Below are positions 6,116-9,262 of a stretch of DNA of 9,262 bases, piece by piece (positions within the stretch are counted from its first letter, which is position 1; each line of letters starts with the position of its first letter). The notes under the pieces are model-generated. The model searched no databases. It was not told where the DNA came from and saw only the letters and a list, made by a program, of their open reading frames with translations. The stretch is from Lentisphaeria bacterium. Lineage in GTDB: Bacteria > Verrucomicrobiota > Lentisphaeria > Oligosphaerales > Oligosphaeraceae. The translations under genes and the position numbers were made by a program. The stretch spans positions 1 to 9,262 of the forward strand of contig JAEEXV010000241.1 in the NCBI GenBank assembly GCA_016287975.1. Reading direction: 5' to 3'.

Positions 6116-6832
6116 GTGCCCGCCCGCCGCCCATCCCCGCCGCCCGCCCGCCGCCCGCCCGCCCTGCGGCACGGCCTGCGCTGGCCAGGCAAACTGCTGG
6201 GGCTGCTCATCGCGATGCCGCTGGTGGCGGTGCTCTTCGGCAGCCTCTGGCGCTTCCCGTACGACTTCCAGTCGTTCCGCGACCCGCACCTCCTCGCACT
6301 CGTCCTCGCCTTCGGAATCGGCCTCTTCCTCTTCCCGTTCCACCGCTTCACCGTGGTCTATGTCTTCGGGCACGAACTCACGCACTGGATCGCCGCGAAA
6401 CTCTGCCTGCGCAAGACCGGCCGCTTCCAGGTGCGCAGCGCCTCGGGCTTCGTCGAGATCACCGACCCCAACGCCTTCATCACCCTCGCCCCCTATTTCG
6501 TCCCGCTCTACTTCTTCCTCTCGGTCGGCCTCGCCGCCTTCGCCCTCCTCTGGTGGACGCCCCCGCCCGTCGCCGTCGTCGCCTTCTTCGCCTGGCTGGG
6601 CTTCTGCTACGCCTACCACGTGGTCCTGACCGCCGTCGCCCTCTCCCGCGCCCAGACCGACATGGACCACTGCGGCTACCTGCTCTCCTACACCCTCATC
6701 CTCGGCGCGAATCTCCTTTTCCTCTACCTCGCCCTCATCCTGCTCACCCAGAACTGGGACGCGGGATGGAAAGTCCCCGTCCAAGTCTCCAAGGATCTCT
6801 TCACATGGCTAATGCACTCCTTCGCACGCTAA
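6116..6832 (+). CDS. Polytopic membrane protein with HELTH motif, M50-like putative metalloprotease
   Basis: This 238-residue protein has a Pro/Arg-rich cytoplasmic-type N-terminus (1-25) and about six hydrophobic spans: roughly 26-46, 58-76, 78-97, 124-146, 150-172 and 188-210. The third span carries GHELTHWIAAKL (85-96), an HExxH zinc motif with His86, Glu87 and His90, as in site-2-protease-like M50 families. Downstream, FITLAPYFVPLYFF (121-134) and the polar RAQTDMDHCG (178-187, Asp182/Asp184) within a hydrophobic region are candidates for the remaining conserved elements and third metal ligand. No PDZ domain is present. The start is GTG 6116 with AGAGG about 6 nt upstream, 9 nt after the LolA-like stop. 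The 3' end overlaps the next gene by 28 nt. The metalloprotease role is inferred from the motif; substrate is unknown. Confidence 0.8.
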   Translation: MPARRPSPPPARRPPALRHGLRWPGKLLGLLIAMPLVAVLFGSLWRFPYDFQSFRDPHLLALVLAFGIGLFLFPFHRFTVVYVFGHELTHWIAAKLCLRKTGRFQVRSASGFVEITDPNAFITLAPYFVPLYFFLSVGLAAFALLWWTPPPVAVVAFFAWLGFCYAYHVVLTAVALSRAQTDMDHCGYLLSYTLILGANLLFLYLALILLTQNWDAGWKVPVQVSKDLFTWLMHSFAR

Positions 6833-7671
6833 TCCTGCTCCTCGCCCTGCTGCTCCCAGCGGCCCTCCCGGCCAAGACGAAGAAGGAGCCCGTCTCCCCG
6901 CCGCCGAAGGTCAAGAAGAAGGATCTCAAGGTCGACAAGAAGGACATGGAATCCGACAAGGACCTCAAGCGCCACGTCAAGCACTACCGCGGCGAGGTCT
7001 TCATCGAGGGCATCCCGATGATCGACCAGGGCTCCGACCCCAGCTGCGCCATCGCCACCCTGAAGCGCCTCCTCGACTACTACAGCGAGCACAACAAGGT
7101 CTCCATGGGCAAGCTCGGCAAGGCGATGGGCTACGACAAGAACAAGGGCACCAACGTCGTCCAGATGGTCGAGCAGATCAAGAAATACTCCACGACCCTG
7201 CGGCTTTCCCCGCTGGACCTCTACAAGTTCATGTGGACGGTCGGCGACCTCAAGCAGGCCCTGGCCGACTACAACAAGCTCGCCGAACGGCGGGACAGGG
7301 TGGAGATCCCCGCCGACGGCGCGCTGCAGACCCAGGGCTTCGTCCCCTTCATCCGCAAGATCAACTACAAGGTCTGGAAGAAAATGCGCGGGCGGGACAA
7401 GGCGTCCAGGAATTGCTGGGAGTCGATCTGCAAGCAGATCGACCAGGGCATTCCCGTCCTGTGGAGCGTGAACCTGGGGCTGTACAACGAGGCGAAGGGC
7501 AACGGCTCCAGGCCTGGCGGCCACATGCGCATGATCATCGGCTACAACGACAAGAAGAAAGCCGTCTTCTACACCGACAGCTGGGGGTCGGGGCATGAGA
7601 AGAAGGAGATGGCGTGGGACGATGCCTGGGCCATCACCCAGAGCGCCATCGTCCTCCTCCCCCGCAACTGA
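6805..7671 (+). CDS. Exported C39/papain-like cysteine peptidase
   Basis: The 288-residue product has a signal peptide (MANALLRTLILLLALLLPAALPA, 1-23), then a very Lys-rich linker (24-60, KVKKKDLKVDKKD) and a peptidase-like domain. Active-site candidates are Gln75 as oxyanion residue and Cys81 (DQGSDPSCAIATLKRLLDYY, a C39-type nucleophile helix), His240 (GGHMRMIIGYN) and Asp258 in TDSWG. The order Gln-Cys-His-Asp/Asn is that of the papain superfamily, and the flanking HxxxIxGY and DSWG fit the C39-like subgroup. It would act outside the cytoplasmic membrane. ATG 6805 is supported by AAGGA at 6791-6795 and by the signal peptide; it lies inside the preceding membrane-protein gene (28-nt overlap), implying coupled translation. 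No bacteriocin ABC transporter is attached, unlike classical C39 exporters. ispE follows after 6 nt. Confidence 0.85.
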   Translation: MANALLRTLILLLALLLPAALPAKTKKEPVSPPPKVKKKDLKVDKKDMESDKDLKRHVKHYRGEVFIEGIPMIDQGSDPSCAIATLKRLLDYYSEHNKVSMGKLGKAMGYDKNKGTNVVQMVEQIKKYSTTLRLSPLDLYKFMWTVGDLKQALADYNKLAERRDRVEIPADGALQTQGFVPFIRKINYKVWKKMRGRDKASRNCWESICKQIDQGIPVLWSVNLGLYNEAKGNGSRPGGHMRMIIGYNDKKKAVFYTDSWGSGHEKKEMAWDDAWAITQSAIVLLPRN

Positions 7672-7677
7672 TTCGCG

Positions 7678-8505
7678 ATGTTCACCCCCGCCAAGGTCAA
7701 TCTGATCCTCGATGTCGGGCCGCTGCGCCCCGAGGACGGGCGGCACGAGCTCCATACCCTCTTCCTGCCCGTGCCGCAGCTCGGCGACGACCTCTCCATC
7801 GCCCCCAGTCCGCCTGGCGCAGGCATTACTGTCGCCCTGACGGGACGCCCCGTGGACGGCGATCCCGCCGACAACCTCGCCGCGCGCGCCGTCGCCGCCT
7901 TCTGCCGCGCCGCGGGCATCTCCGCCGACTGGGCCGTCACCATCCACAAGCGCATCCCCGTCTCGGGCGGCCTCGGCGGCGGCTCCTCCGACGCGGCGGC
8001 GGCCCTCCTTGAAATGCGGCGGCTGACGGGGCGCGACCCTGGCCTCCACGCGCTGGCGGCCTCCCTCGGCGCGGATGTCGCGTTCTTCCTCGACCCGCGC
8101 CCCTCCCTCGCCACTGGCATCGGCGAAAGACTCTCCCCGCTGCCCTGGACGCCCCCGCCGCACGCGATCGTGCTCGTCTATCCGGGGCTGCCCTCCCCTG
8201 TCGCATGGGCCTATCGGCACTGCGCCGCCGCAACCGCCTTCCAGCCGTCCTGGCCTCCGAAGGCGCCGCGCGACCTCGCCGCATTCGCCGCACTCGCCAG
8301 CAACGACCTCGAACAGGCACTCTGCGTCAAGTTCCCCGTCCTCTCCATCCTCGCGGACACCATGCGCCAGTGCGGCGCGCTCAACGCCACCGTCTCTGGC
8401 TCCGGCTCGTCCCTCTTCGGCCTCTGCCCCCCCGACCAGGCCGACGCCGTCCGCACACGCCTCCGCGAAGCCCTTTCGGGCTTCGACAGCACCGAAGTGC
8501 TGTAG
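7678..8505 (+). CDS. ispE: 4-diphosphocytidyl-2-C-methyl-D-erythritol kinase
   Basis: IspE is the cytoplasmic GHMP kinase that phosphorylates CDP-ME in the non-mevalonate (MEP) isoprenoid pathway. The 275 residues carry all expected blocks: PAKVNLILDV (4-13, with Lys6 and Asn8), DGRHELHTL (20-28, usually DGYHEL), DNLAARA (65-71), the ATP-binding glycine-rich loop PVSGGLGGGSSDAAAALLEM (94-113), SLGADVAFFLDP (129-140, with catalytic Asp133), ATGIGERLSPL (145-155) and the third GHMP motif NATVSGSGSSLFGL (236-249). It is near the normal length. ATG 7678 is 6 nt after the peptidase stop; no strong Shine-Dalgarno is seen, so re-initiation from the upstream gene is plausible. It is followed by desulfoferrodoxin after 34 nt. 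Confidence 0.96.
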   Translation: MFTPAKVNLILDVGPLRPEDGRHELHTLFLPVPQLGDDLSIAPSPPGAGITVALTGRPVDGDPADNLAARAVAAFCRAAGISADWAVTIHKRIPVSGGLGGGSSDAAAALLEMRRLTGRDPGLHALAASLGADVAFFLDPRPSLATGIGERLSPLPWTPPPHAIVLVYPGLPSPVAWAYRHCAAATAFQPSWPPKAPRDLAAFAALASNDLEQALCVKFPVLSILADTMRQCGALNATVSGSGSSLFGLCPPDQADAVRTRLREALSGFDSTEVL

Positions 8506-8539
8506 CCCAACCCAACCCCATCAACCCAGGAGCATCCCC

Positions 8540-8920
8540 ATGTCCAAGCGCGGTGATATCTTCAAATGCCAGCTCTGCGGCGCCATCGTCCAGGTCGTCA
8601 CCCCAGGCTGCGTGCCCGTGTGCTGCGGCCAGCCCATGAAGGCCGAGGTCGCCAACACCGTCGACGCCTCCAAGGAAAAGCACGTCCCCGTCGCCGAAAA
8701 CGACGGTGGCCTGCTGAAGGTCAAGGTCGGCTCCGCCCCGCATCCCATGGCCGCCGACCATTTCATCGAGTGGATCGAGATCGACGCCGGCGACCGTGTC
8801 GGCAAGCACTTCTTCCAGCCTGGCGACGCCCCCGAGTTCACCTTCCGCGCCCCCTACGCCAAGGGCATCGTCATCCGCGCCTACTGCAACAAGCACGGCC
8901 TCTGGGAAGCCGTCGTCTGA
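8540..8920 (+). CDS. dfx: Desulfoferrodoxin (two-iron superoxide reductase)
   Basis: Desulfoferrodoxin reduces superoxide to hydrogen peroxide without releasing oxygen, typical of anaerobes and microaerophiles. The 126-residue length matches the two-domain class. The N-terminal desulforedoxin-like centre I has Cys10, Cys13 and the Cys28-Cys29 pair. The catalytic centre II has His48 in KEKHVPV, His68 in APHPM, His74 in DHFIEWIEI, and Cys116 with His119 in YCNKHGLW. Glu46 and Lys47 correspond to the conserved Glu-Lys pair beside the active site. ATG 8540 has AGGAG at 8528-8532 as a good Shine-Dalgarno. It lies 34 nt after ispE, so co-transcription is likely; no separate promoter or peroxide-type operator was seen in this short gap. 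No rubredoxin partner gene lies in the window. Confidence 0.97.
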   Translation: MSKRGDIFKCQLCGAIVQVVTPGCVPVCCGQPMKAEVANTVDASKEKHVPVAENDGGLLKVKVGSAPHPMAADHFIEWIEIDAGDRVGKHFFQPGDAPEFTFRAPYAKGIVIRAYCNKHGLWEAVV

Positions 8921-8927
8921 CGACACC

Positions 8928-8948
8928 CCGCCGGCTTTTCGCCGGCGG
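8928..8948 (+). terminator. Hairpin after desulfoferrodoxin gene, probable transcript end
   Basis: CCGCCGGC (8928-8935) and GCCGGCGG (8941-8948) form a perfect 8-bp stem with loop TTTTC, beginning 8 nt after the stop codon. A T-tract is missing, so it may be an RNA-stabilising 3' end or a Rho-assisted terminator. The stem shares the GCCGGCGG core with the repeats near 1943-2085. Confidence 0.5.
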
Positions 8949-8997
8949 CACAGGACAAGCCATAACCGGCCGCCCCGGTCACCCATGGGGGGGTGCG

Positions 8998-9047
8998 GGG
9001 GGCGGAGCCCCCGTCGTTTGCGTGCGTGGAAGAAGGCACCAGCCTTC
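8998..9047. terminator. Two further hairpins in the convergent spacer
   Basis: GGGGGC (8998-9003)/GCCCCC (9007-9012) with loop GGA follows two long G runs. GAAGGC (9032-9037)/GCCTTC (9042-9047) with loop ACCA is, on the minus strand, followed by a short TTCTTCC-type pyrimidine stretch and could end the R3H gene transcript coming from the right. Neither is a strong canonical terminator. Confidence 0.35.
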
Positions 9048-9085
9048 AAAATAGCCCCGCTACGCTTGCCCCATATTAGCGCCCG

Positions 9086-9262
9086 TTACACGGGCTTCAC
9101 GATGACATATTTCATGCGGGGGCCGGCCTCGGGGGCCTCGATGGATTCGGTGGTGACCTCCGGGTCGCCCTTGAGGGCGGTGTGGATGATGCGGCGTTCG
9201 GCGGGCAGATACGGCCCCAGGCGCTTCTCCTGCTTCCAGTGGCGGACCTCCTTGGCCGCGTC
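9086..9262 (-). CDS. R3H-domain RNA-binding protein, Jag/KhpB-like, C-terminal end (partial)
   Basis: Only the last 58 residues are in the window; the gene continues beyond base 9262. The visible sequence begins DAAKEVRHWKQEKRLGPYLP, followed by ERRIIHTAL, which carries the R-x3-H signature (Arg23, His27 of the visible part). Then come the threonine-containing segment EVTTESIE and the terminal strand RMKYVIVKPV. This is the R3H domain layout at the C-terminus of Jag/SpoIIIJ-associated (KhpB) proteins, single-strand nucleic-acid binders that usually follow yidC. Whether a KH domain and the Jag-N region are present cannot be seen. TAA is at 9086-9088 on the minus strand, inside a small GCCCGT/ACGGGC inverted repeat. 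The gene converges on the desulfoferrodoxin gene. Confidence 0.88.
   Translation of the reverse strand, partial: DAAKEVRHWKQEKRLGPYLPAERRIIHTALKGDPEVTTESIEAPEAGPRMKYVIVKPV

Noticed and set aside
5141..6784. 547-codon open frame on the minus strand
   Set aside because: It is a Glu/Gly/Val-rich antisense shadow produced by GC-rich third positions, lying opposite three well-supported plus-strand genes.
6829..8220. 463-codon open frame on the minus strand
   Set aside because: It is a low-complexity antisense shadow opposite the cysteine peptidase and ispE, both supported by motifs.

Overview
The window is about 9.3 kb of high-GC bacterial chromosome with strong C/G bias at third codon positions, which is why nearly every gene has long open shadow frames. 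It carries housekeeping genes (3' part of infB, rbfA, tRNA-Tyr, ispE, 3' end of a jag/khpB-like gene) mixed with little-known genes. The IF-2 sequence style, the exported LolA-like protein and the desulfoferrodoxin fit an anaerobic or microaerophilic diderm, plausibly of the Verrucomicrobiota/Lentisphaerota/Kiritimatiellota group. That placement is inference from general resemblance and was not tested by a search.

Layout. 1-1934: infB (5' end outside the window) and rbfA, 3 nt apart, a translation-initiation and ribosome-maturation operon. 1935-2172: non-coding, with three tandem 22-bp units, the last forming a perfect hairpin, then a promoter-like pair. 2173-2294: tRNA-Tyr(GTA) with encoded CCA and a textbook intrinsic terminator. 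2357-3115: an unusual protein resembling MmcB-type PD-(D/E)XK nucleases but apparently without the catalytic E-x-K. 3150-3638 (minus): a small cysteine-cluster protein of unknown function. 3639-3966: divergent intergenic region. 3967-4794: an N-terminally membrane-anchored protein of unknown function, then a strong hairpin/T-tract. 4881-5327: YhcH/YjgK/YiaL (DUF386) family protein.

5402-7671 holds three envelope genes in a row: an exported LolA-like protein, a polytopic membrane protein with an HELTH zinc-protease motif, and an exported C39/papain-like cysteine peptidase whose start overlaps the membrane gene by 28 nt. The same strand continues closely into ispE (MEP isoprenoid pathway kinase, 7678-8505) and a two-iron desulfoferrodoxin (8540-8920). 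A hairpin-rich convergent spacer separates these from the minus-strand end of an R3H-domain (Jag/KhpB-like) gene that leaves the window at 9262.

The best candidates for undescribed biology are the LolA-like/metalloprotease/cysteine-peptidase cassette, the degenerate nuclease-like protein beside tRNA-Tyr, and the Cys-cluster orphan. No CRISPR array, insertion sequence, rRNA or phage structural gene was seen.
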